NCBI GenBank assembly: GCA_902763615.1
Contig: CACWSX010000041.1
Coordinates: 1-38,290 of the forward strand
Origin: an uncultured Prevotellaceae bacterium
GTDB lineage: Bacteria > Bacteroidota > Bacteroidia > Bacteroidales > Bacteroidaceae
Length of the DNA stretch: 38,290 bases
Direction: 5' to 3'
This document shows, piece by piece, positions 31,001-38,290 of the stretch. A model generated the notes under the pieces. It saw nothing but the letters and a program-made list of their open reading frames with translations. It ran no database searches and was not told the DNA's origin. The translations under genes were made by a program, and so were the position numbers. Position 1 is the stretch's first letter. Each line of letters begins with the position of its first letter.

Positions 31001-33417
31001 AACTGGTCACAAGTCCAACCGAACAGATTACGGCTCCCTACAGAGAGTCAAAAACAGACGTCAGCAGTTTCATGTCCTGTTTCTTCCAGCAAGTCGCAGA
31101 ACATCCACAAAATATTGCATACCGCATCAATGGAAGGGATTTCACCTACGAACAACTCAACAGAATGTCTGAGTCTGTAGCCATCAGTTTGCAGGAAATC
31201 ATAGAAGGCCAGGAATTGAAGAACATCGGTGTCTGTCTGAAGGAAAAAGACTATCTGTTACCAGTCATCATTGGACTTTTCCGTCAAGGAAGCTGCTATG
31301 TACCCATCGACGCCACATTACCCATAGAGCGAATCCGACAAATGATGGAAGACGCCCAGATCCATACCGTCATCTCTGACAATGAGGTCTGCAAAGAACT
31401 TGACGATATTCACATCATACCTATCACAGAGCGCCTTTTCAAACAGCCGTCCATTGCCACGACACGTGAGATACCCTCGCCAGAAACTCCTGCATACATC
31501 ATATTCACATCAGGTTCCACAGGCAAGCCGAAGGGTACCTCCATTTCACACGCCAACCTTGCTGCTTTCTGCCAAAACTTCATCAAATTGTCAAACCTTC
31601 AGGCAAGTACAAGAACACTTCAGTTTGCCAGCATAGGTTTTGATGCATCCATCCTGGAGATATTCCCAACGCTCTCGGTTGGTGCAATGGTGATATTCCC
31701 GACTCAAGACCAGCGGCGTTCTTCTCAATTACTGCTCAAACTATTGGAAGATGATCAGATATCTTTGGCGCTCATACCGCCTTCACTACTGGCTATCCTA
31801 CCTTATCAGCAACTACCACATCTTACCACCCTTCTTGTCGGTGGAGAATCTTCTTCAAAAGACCTACAAGAACGTTGGCGCAAAGGCCGTACACTCATCA
31901 ATGCCTACGGTCCTACAGAAAACACCGTGATGGCTACGTCGATGGTGATGAAGCATGATACGCCTCATAATAATATTGGCTATCCGCTCGATGGTGTCCA
32001 GTGTCTTGTCCTTGATGACAGATTACGGCAAATGCCCAATTACGCCATCGGAGAATTCTGTATAGGAGGCCAGCAACTGTCAGCAGGCTACATCAACAAT
32101 CCAGAACAGAACCAAGAGCATTTCATTCACCATCCCATATGGGGACGGCTCTATCGTTCAGGCGACAAGGTCATGCGTACTGATGATGGTTCATTTATCT
32201 TCTTCGGACGCATCGACTCACAAGTAAAAATCAGAGGGTTCCGTGTAGAACTATCAGAAATCATAAGAACCATAGAAAGCATTTCTGGAATCCATCAGGC
32301 CCACGTCATCATAGAAGGCATGAACTCTCAGGCACGACTGATTGCCTATTGCGTGAAAGACAAAGGAGCAAATATCAGCGAGCAAGATGTCTATGACAAG
32401 TTATCTACATTGCTGCCTCAATACATGATTCCCGCAGCTATTGTCTTCATGGATAGTTTCCCGCTGACCATCAACAACAAGATTGACGTGAGCCAATTGC
32501 CAAAGCCTAGTATCTCGTCACATTATGTAGCTCCAATGCCAGGAGCAGAACAGCAAATTGCAGATATCGTGTGCCAATTGCTGGGCAAAGAACAAATCAG
32601 TGTCACAGCCAATCTCTTCTTTGAAGGGCTCACCTCCATTCTCGCTATGGATCTTGTATGGAAAATGACACAGGTTGGGCTCACCTACAGCTATTCCGAC
32701 ATTTACAAGCACAAAAGTATACGTCAGCTCGTCATCAACGGACTTTCCAAAGCCTGGTACTGGCATAACGACGAGACTGATAAACCTATAGCCGTACTGG
32801 TTTGCGGCTATACACCAGTGTCGCCTTACTACGACGACTTCATTAAGAGACTCTGTCAATCATATTCTATTCTAGTCTTCGACTCATTCGCCATCTATTA
32901 TGCTGCACACCCAGACCAACCATGCAATGCGAGAAACTATACAGACTTCATGCAAGAGGTCGTGTTTGCTGAAATAAAGAAAAGAAACACCACTGTCAGC
33001 ATGGTCACAGGACATTCCATTGGTTCTGAACTCGGTCTTCTGCTAGCAGAACAAATTCGACAAAAGCATAATCCAGATGTAAAAGTAGTAGCCATAGGGA
33101 CCTCACTGGCTAAGCTGCCTGACATCTCAAAATACCTCCATAATCATCATATCATCCTCGGACAGATGGAGAAGACCATGCCGTCATTAGTATTTGACGG
33201 TGAACTGAAAGTGGTTCTAGAAAACAGGCCGTCCCCTTCTTTGTTCTTGAATGGTAATAGAGACACAGAATTCCTCAAAGAGTCAGAGGCCATTGTAGAA
33301 AAGAACCATAAAGTGTGGAATGATATATATCCCCAAATCACAAAACTCGTTCTCGATACAGACCACTTCGGACTGCTCCAACCCAAGTATTTAAACGAAA
33401 TTATAGCACTATTCTGA
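28012..33417 (+). CDS. Two-module NRPS, A-T-C-A-T-TE
   Basis: 1801 residues, apparently complete. A1 (about 10-485): FYTSGTTGRPKG at 145-156, YGCTETT at 281-287, FRTGDY at 369-374, Lys476. T1: LGGDS with Ser530. C (about 590-1010): HHLITDG with His715, His716 and Asp720. A2 (about 1015-1500): FTSGSTGKPKG at 1165-1175, FDAS at 1210-1213, YGPTENT at 1299-1305, Lys1490. T2: GLTS with Ser1542. TE (about 1590-1801): GHSIG with Ser1669 and a late TDHFG (His1785). No N-terminal C, epimerase or reductase domain. A1 lacks the Asp that binds an alpha-amino group (His193 instead). The product should contain one A1 acid plus one A2 amino acid, or oligomers released by the TE. Arg codons are about half AGA/AGG in the A1 part. 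Confidence 0.95.
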   Translation: MSTDVVKQFHQTVCKYGDQTALTWKGKNLTFHEIDRRSNLVASYLVSKGLTSCHVGCCMKRTSLWVIALLGLLKARCSYTPLDLANPKSRILDIIEDADIGFVITDEVCPMDFGDIPSKDITHILTEGVLTDLPMIAPDDLAYIFYTSGTTGRPKGIPATHQQLSLVPQYWIRNVFHTSAGEHVLQMAGMNFHISVMETIAFLVGGAHMFMIGDDEKKNPSYLANWLNEKRIERAFIAPAILTVLPHIKLPFLKTIVIAGEPCPEHVRNYWIQQHMIVNTYGCTETTICMGSDIQSPDTPVNNVGRLNPALEGIIVDEDLHEVPDGTAGELCISGPSITAGYWNLPQINAEKFIENKYPSLSTHCRILFRTGDYVEKMPDGSLLHKGRTDDQIKLRGMRIETREIEIALESHPSVEKAIVVAKTIKNSKRLVAYVKLRKDENTDLFKSHLAALLPDYMCPSIFVKMNAFPVNINNKVMRSQLPEPVVEDHDVDRSGWKQTEIRLSDIIDDLLEQKPKDLSDTFISLGGDSISSIIFADRINKAFHTNLNVWDLQKHQTIRELADYLDNSIPVSDENEPREERLNHDTLAELPQSLKDLWFSCQKSPQKNKAYQMFFVVTFDVNTDISLLEKAWNRVVEHQDALRLTIIQHRGRLVGEFIPYTYQTLPAENIDAKDYSNKSKIFYTQTELSFKERLYNARLFRLSDGNIKLCVVIHHLITDGLSYQLMHQKLKAYYEAMKESRPFADDAISYRQYLEWKVRQEKTNVNSRLSFWKTYLHQQEPLFLKPTMSHSASDAVTKIFHLSHSKDKKFIELCCQESLTPASVILTLFGYIVGKFVGQKDFAIAIASTDREEVRFMNTMGYMVSMLPIRTLQETDLPFMMAVQHVAQQILQARQNPMPLSEIMRITEAADEPEFINIGFGMENTRLDDLLSETIIQPAPFALTLYASATPSGISLAFQHDRQFFPDQAIDSMFKCFDNVLNQILNHPDLSLDQCELVTSPTEQITAPYRESKTDVSSFMSCFFQQVAEHPQNIAYRINGRDFTYEQLNRMSESVAISLQEIIEGQELKNIGVCLKEKDYLLPVIIGLFRQGSCYVPIDATLPIERIRQMMEDAQIHTVISDNEVCKELDDIHIIPITERLFKQPSIATTREIPSPETPAYIIFTSGSTGKPKGTSISHANLAAFCQNFIKLSNLQASTRTLQFASIGFDASILEIFPTLSVGAMVIFPTQDQRRSSQLLLKLLEDDQISLALIPPSLLAILPYQQLPHLTTLLVGGESSSKDLQERWRKGRTLINAYGPTENTVMATSMVMKHDTPHNNIGYPLDGVQCLVLDDRLRQMPNYAIGEFCIGGQQLSAGYINNPEQNQEHFIHHPIWGRLYRSGDKVMRTDDGSFIFFGRIDSQVKIRGFRVELSEIIRTIESISGIHQAHVIIEGMNSQARLIAYCVKDKGANISEQDVYDKLSTLLPQYMIPAAIVFMDSFPLTINNKIDVSQLPKPSISSHYVAPMPGAEQQIADIVCQLLGKEQISVTANLFFEGLTSILAMDLVWKMTQVGLTYSYSDIYKHKSIRQLVINGLSKAWYWHNDETDKPIAVLVCGYTPVSPYYDDFIKRLCQSYSILVFDSFAIYYAAHPDQPCNARNYTDFMQEVVFAEIKKRNTTVSMVTGHSIGSELGLLLAEQIRQKHNPDVKVVAIGTSLAKLPDISKYLHNHHIILGQMEKTMPSLVFDGELKVVLENRPSPSLFLNGNRDTEFLKESEAIVEKNHKVWNDIYPQITKLVLDTDHFGLLQPKYLNEIIALF

Positions 33418-33439
33418 ACCCTTACAAGTTTATTCGTAT

Positions 33440-35920
33440 ATGAGAATACTGATTATCCTAATAGTTTTTTGTGCATCAAGTCATAATGCCATAGCCCAGG
33501 AGAGCTTTCTCCGTCAGGTGTATACCCAAGCAGAGAACGATTACAATTTAGGCCGCATTGAGCAGGCCTCCACAGCCCTCTTAGACAACATGAAAGAGTT
33601 TCATGGCAATCTCCGCCAAAGTAGTATCCGACTGTTGGTGCTCTGCTGGATTGGACTCGATGAAACAGAAAAAGCAGAGGAATGGACGGCAAAGCTCCTG
33701 GCCGAAGACCCCTACTACACGGCTTCGCCTCAAGACCCGCAGCGTTTTATCGCTCTGGTAGAAAACACCAAACGAGGACTTACTGCAAAGATTACCACAG
33801 CATCAAGCCATGCTGAGACACTCGCTGAGGTACCTGTACCCACCACCCTCATCACAGAGGATATGATACGTAACTGTGGAGGCCAGAACCTTCAGGAAGT
33901 GCTCGCAGCCTATGTGCCAGGTATGAACATCGTCGACTGCAACGACGATATCAACATCGCGTTGCGAGGCATCTACAGCAATGGTCAGGAGAAGATTCTC
34001 ATCATGCTCAACGGCCATCGTATGAACAGTTACTGTACGAACATTGCCTCACCCGACTTCAGCATCAGTCTTGCGAAAATCAAACAAATAGAAGTTTTAC
34101 GCGGTCCAGCCTCATCGCTCTATGGCGGGGTGGCCCTGACTGGTGTGGTAAACATCATCACCCAACAGGGAGCTGATATCGATGGCATCGAGGCAAAAGT
34201 CGGCATTGGTAATTACGGACAGATGCGTGGCGACCTCGTCTTCGGTAAGCGCTATTTCGACCTCGACCTGCTCGTCTGGGGAAGCATCTACAAAAATAAT
34301 GGAGAAAAGAAAGATGTGTCGGAAGAAAGTTTCAATGAAGACACATCCAACATGCAACAAGATCATTTCACGATAGGTCGTATTGGCAATAAGCCCTCTC
34401 ACGACATCGGCATACAACTGAAATGGAAAGACCTGCAGTTCTTTTACGATGCACAATTCTCACAAATCATAGCACCATTCACCATCAGTACGCTGGCTAA
34501 GACATACGACTGGGACCGATATAAGACCTTCAACGGCCATTCCCCAAGTTATTCAACAGAATCGCACCATGTAGACCTCAGCTACAGCCGACAGTTTGAA
34601 AAACTTTACCTCAAGGGCAACATCGCCTACGACAACTCAGATTTGTCGCATTACCAGGTGATTAGTGACAATAGCTTTGAAGAATTAGGTCAATTGATGG
34701 GATTGGATGCAAATGACCCCAACAACATCTTCATTTACCCCGGACTGTTCAGAAATATCAGCGGTCAGGAGCAGAACTACAGTTTTCAACTGAAGGGCGA
34801 CTACAGCTATATCAGCAGTGCTCATCATAATGGAAACCTGAGTTTCGGTACAGAATTCTCCCATTTCCAACTCGAAGACGTACGATATGCTCTCGGCTAT
34901 AACTTCGTCATGATAGCCCCTGAGAACCCTTTGATTCCTGAAAGCGGAAAGGGACATGAGAACTCCTATAATGCCTTTCTGCAACTGAAGCACCGATGGC
35001 ACTCCATCATCCTTAATGCAGGACTGAGATTCGACCATAAGAAACGTGCTGACGGCAGAACTCTGAATGAGTTCTCTCCCCGTATTGCCTTCATCCTCTT
35101 ACAGCCAAAATGGAACATCAAGTTCAGCTATTCGAGGTCGTTTGTCGATGCCCCCTATCTCTATCGTAAAACCAATGAATTGTTGCCATTATTATCAAGC
35201 GAGCGGGCCGGAGATGATTTCTCTGTCCTGAATCCGGAGTTCGTCAATTCCCTCCAACTCACTTTCGCAGGATCTGAATGGGCAAAAGGTTTCAACTTCG
35301 AGATCAACGGTTTCTATAATAGGGCCCAGGACCTGATTATGACCCACATTATCGAACATCTGAATGAAGCAGAGAACAAGACGATAGGTATAGAGCTGAT
35401 GACGAGCTACCGCAAGCCTAAGTTCACTGCCGACTTCAACCTCACATGGACAAATACGATTAAGTCGAACCTGTTTACGATGAGCATCGACGCCAACAAC
35501 AACACCCCCGCCATTACGTCGAATGCCACGCTCTCCTGGAAGCCAGCACCAAAGCTGAAGCTATTCTCCAATATCGCATTCGAGAGTAAAACGACCTCCT
35601 ATAATATCAATATTGTACAATTAATCCGTTTCCAACAATTATCTTCTATGATCGCGAATCTGTTGGAGCAACAAATGACGGAAAGAGCAGCGGAAATGAT
35701 CCCGCTCGCACAAGAAGCCCAAGAACACATCATTCTCAAAAACGACATGAAAGCCCGTGCCATTTTCAACATTGGAGCAGAATATCAGTTGGGCAAGGTG
35801 ACCTTAGGACTCAATGTGCGCAATCTCTTCAATACGAAATACGAGCGCAGCGGTATGAACACCAAGCTGATTCCTCAGAAAGGACGCTGGTATATGTTCG
35901 ACATTGCCTATAAGTTCTGA
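33440..35920 (+). CDS. TonB-dependent outer-membrane receptor 2 with N-terminal helical domain
   Basis: 826 residues with the same order as receptor 1: signal peptide (ends HNAIAQ), helical N-terminal domain of about 90 residues (ENDYNLGRIEQASTAL, LRQSSIRLLVLCWIGLDE, DPYYTASPQDPQRF), plug (EVPVPTTLITEDMI, LAAYVPGMNIV, IEVLRGPASSLYGGVALTGV) and a barrel ending in MFDIAYKF. Plug regions of the two receptors are near identical over long blocks, whereas the barrels and loops diverge. It lies 22 nt after the NRPS gene. The different barrels suggest distinct ligands, such as free product and a metal or host-molecule complex; this is inference. No SusD follows. Last gene of the operon. Confidence 0.92.
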   Translation: MRILIILIVFCASSHNAIAQESFLRQVYTQAENDYNLGRIEQASTALLDNMKEFHGNLRQSSIRLLVLCWIGLDETEKAEEWTAKLLAEDPYYTASPQDPQRFIALVENTKRGLTAKITTASSHAETLAEVPVPTTLITEDMIRNCGGQNLQEVLAAYVPGMNIVDCNDDINIALRGIYSNGQEKILIMLNGHRMNSYCTNIASPDFSISLAKIKQIEVLRGPASSLYGGVALTGVVNIITQQGADIDGIEAKVGIGNYGQMRGDLVFGKRYFDLDLLVWGSIYKNNGEKKDVSEESFNEDTSNMQQDHFTIGRIGNKPSHDIGIQLKWKDLQFFYDAQFSQIIAPFTISTLAKTYDWDRYKTFNGHSPSYSTESHHVDLSYSRQFEKLYLKGNIAYDNSDLSHYQVISDNSFEELGQLMGLDANDPNNIFIYPGLFRNISGQEQNYSFQLKGDYSYISSAHHNGNLSFGTEFSHFQLEDVRYALGYNFVMIAPENPLIPESGKGHENSYNAFLQLKHRWHSIILNAGLRFDHKKRADGRTLNEFSPRIAFILLQPKWNIKFSYSRSFVDAPYLYRKTNELLPLLSSERAGDDFSVLNPEFVNSLQLTFAGSEWAKGFNFEINGFYNRAQDLIMTHIIEHLNEAENKTIGIELMTSYRKPKFTADFNLTWTNTIKSNLFTMSIDANNNTPAITSNATLSWKPAPKLKLFSNIAFESKTTSYNINIVQLIRFQQLSSMIANLLEQQMTERAAEMIPLAQEAQEHIILKNDMKARAIFNIGAEYQLGKVTLGLNVRNLFNTKYERSGMNTKLIPQKGRWYMFDIAYKF

Positions 35921-36001
35921 AGCTATAATCCCTATTTTCCCGCCATTTTATTGATTAAGCGCAAAAATAACATTATTTAATATAGATTTTGCAATTTAGA
36001 C

Positions 36002-36032
36002 TTTGCAAATTGAGAGAAAAGTTGTACCTTTG
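36002..36032 (+). promoter_or_regulatory. Promoter of the AAA_14-type ATPase gene
   Basis: TTTG (36002-36005), a 19-nt spacer and TACCTTTG (36025-36032) followed by CAC, about 27 nt before the ATG. It marks the ATPase as a separate transcript from the NRPS operon; the 139-nt gap after the last operon gene holds no clear terminator. Confidence 0.75.
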
Positions 36033-36059
36033 CACACGTTTTAAAACAAATCACGGCAA

Positions 36060-37250
36060 ATGGAGGCTTTTTTCAGGACACATCGGTACCTTGTGGAGCA
36101 TGTCAATGCACCAGTTCGTCGAACCCTTATGGACGAGATCAACTGGAACGACAGGCTGATTGGCATCAAGGGCACCAGAGGTATTGGAAAAACCACCTTC
36201 TTGCTGCAATACGCCAGAGAGAAGTTTGATATTAACGACCGTCAGTGTCTGTATATCAACATGAACAATTTCTACTTCCAAGGACACGGCATTGCAGACT
36301 TCGCAGGTGAATTCTATCATCATGGTGGACGAACACTCCTCATCGACCAGGTGTTTAAACAGCCTGACTGGAGTACTGAACTGCGCAAGTGTTACGACCT
36401 CTACCCCAACCTCAGGATTATCTTTACAGGTTCGAGTGTGATGCGTCTGAAGGATGAGAATCCAGAACTCAACGGCATCGTAAAATCCTACAATCTCCGA
36501 GGTTTCTCCTTCCGCGAGTTTATCAATCTGCTGACAGGTAACAATTTCCGTGCCTATACCCTCGATGAGATTCTGAACGATCATGAGCGCATCATCAAGC
36601 AGATACTCCCCAAGGTGTCGCCCAACCGCTATTTTCAGGATTATATCCACCACGGCTTCTATCCCTTCTTCCAGGAGCATCGCAACTATAGCGAGAACCT
36701 GCTGAAGACCATGAACATGATGACCGAGGTTGATATCCTGCTCATCAAGCAAATCGAGTTGAAGTATCTCACCAAGATCAAGAAACTCTTCTACCAGATT
36801 GCCGAGGAAGGATCCAAAAAAGCCCCCAATGTGAGCAAGCTCGCCAACGACATCGAGACCTCACGCGCCACCGTGATGAACTATATCAAGTATCTCACCG
36901 ACGCCCGTCTGCTCAACCTTATTTATCCCTTTGGCGAAGACTTCCCCAAGAAGCCAGCCAAGGTGATGCTCCACAACTCCAATCTGCTCTATGCCATCTA
37001 CCCCATTCAGGTGGAGAAACAGGAAGCGATGGAAACCTTCTTCGTCAACTCGATGTGGAAGGACCATAAGGTGAACACCGGCAGTCGCGAGTGCAACTAT
37101 CTGGTCGACGGCCATCTGAAGTTCCGCATCATGGATGCCCAGCAGACGCAGCGCACAAAGTTCCAGAACGACGTGATTTACGCACGATATAACACAGAAA
37201 TCGGACGAGGCAATCAGATTCCGCTCTGGTTGCTCGGCTTCCTATATTAG
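36060..37250 (+). CDS. AAA_14-type ATPase with altered Walker B
   Basis: 396-residue P-loop ATPase of the AAA_14 kind common in Bacteroidetes, often with a DUF4143-like C-terminal part. Walker A is GTRGIGKT at 38-45; the sensor-1 region is LRIIFTGSSVMRL at 118-130. The Walker B segment reads RTLLIDQVFKQPDW, where the family usually has D-E: Gln97 (codon CAG, 36348-36350) replaces the catalytic Glu. A middle winged-helix-like segment (SKLANDIETSRATVMNYIKYLTDARLL) is typical. The C-terminus lacks the usual nuclease-like motifs as far as I can see. Cellular role is not known; some relatives bind DNA or toxin-like partners. Confidence 0.85.
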   Translation: MEAFFRTHRYLVEHVNAPVRRTLMDEINWNDRLIGIKGTRGIGKTTFLLQYAREKFDINDRQCLYINMNNFYFQGHGIADFAGEFYHHGGRTLLIDQVFKQPDWSTELRKCYDLYPNLRIIFTGSSVMRLKDENPELNGIVKSYNLRGFSFREFINLLTGNNFRAYTLDEILNDHERIIKQILPKVSPNRYFQDYIHHGFYPFFQEHRNYSENLLKTMNMMTEVDILLIKQIELKYLTKIKKLFYQIAEEGSKKAPNVSKLANDIETSRATVMNYIKYLTDARLLNLIYPFGEDFPKKPAKVMLHNSNLLYAIYPIQVEKQEAMETFFVNSMWKDHKVNTGSRECNYLVDGHLKFRIMDAQQTQRTKFQNDVIYARYNTEIGRGNQIPLWLLGFLY

Positions 37251-37254
37251 TTAG

Positions 37255-37266
37255 TAATAATTATTA
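37255..37266 (+). promoter_or_regulatory. Palindrome upstream of nifJ
   Basis: A perfect 12-nt palindrome TAATAATTATTA in the 44-nt gap before nifJ. The gap has T-rich runs but no TAnnTTTG box, so the promoter could be weakly conserved or nifJ could be read from the upstream gene. Confidence 0.3.
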
Positions 37267-37267
37267 G

Positions 37268-38290
<1,023 letters not shown>

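Overview
The window is Bacteroidales DNA, most likely Prevotella-like. The evidence is family content (a GldB-like lipoprotein, DUF4861, a BT4734/VirE primase-helicase, an AAA_14 ATPase, a propeller/Y_Y_Y sensor) and repeated Bacteroidetes-type promoters (TTTG or TTG, about 19-21 nt, then TAnnTTTG). Shine-Dalgarno sequences are mostly absent. All calls were read by eye; no database search was run.

Layout. 1-13.2 kb is mainly housekeeping: a class A penicillin-binding protein (minus), a pyrB-pyrI-glyA operon (plus), a secreted dipeptidyl-peptidase IV (minus), a YhcC-type radical SAM protein (plus), a GldB-like lipoprotein (minus), a secreted DUF4861 protein (plus) carrying seven perfect heptanucleotide repeats, and mtaB plus a glycosyltransferase (minus). 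mtaB contains a long REP-like palindrome inserted in frame. 13.4-18.8 kb is an accessory patch: two short genes below the usual ORF cut-off, a leucine-rich-repeat remnant with a probable frameshift, a DUF6169-like protein, a small HTH-like protein, a VirE/VapE primase-helicase, and a 560-nt AT-rich region packed with inverted repeats, followed by a DUF6078-like cysteine-rich protein.

19.0-35.9 kb is the most interesting part. Seven plus-strand genes with gaps of 31 nt or less (one 4-nt overlap) follow one good promoter: a response regulator with a PP2C phosphatase output, a membrane-anchored coiled-coil/beta-propeller protein, a propeller sensor with a kinase-like C-terminus whose phosphoacceptor His is Asp, a short soluble histidine kinase with an intact His, a TonB-dependent receptor, a two-module NRPS (A-T-C-A-T-TE), and a second paralogous TonB-dependent receptor. 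The first adenylation domain lacks the Asp that normally binds an alpha-amino group, so it may load a carboxylic acid that is not an alpha-amino acid. The simplest reading is a signal-controlled locus that makes a small acyl- or aryl-capped amino acid, or an oligomer of it, and takes up that product or a complex of it. Substrates and product are not known from the sequence.

The window ends with an AAA_14-type ATPase with an altered Walker B motif and the first 332 codons of pyruvate:ferredoxin oxidoreductase (nifJ), which runs off the right edge.
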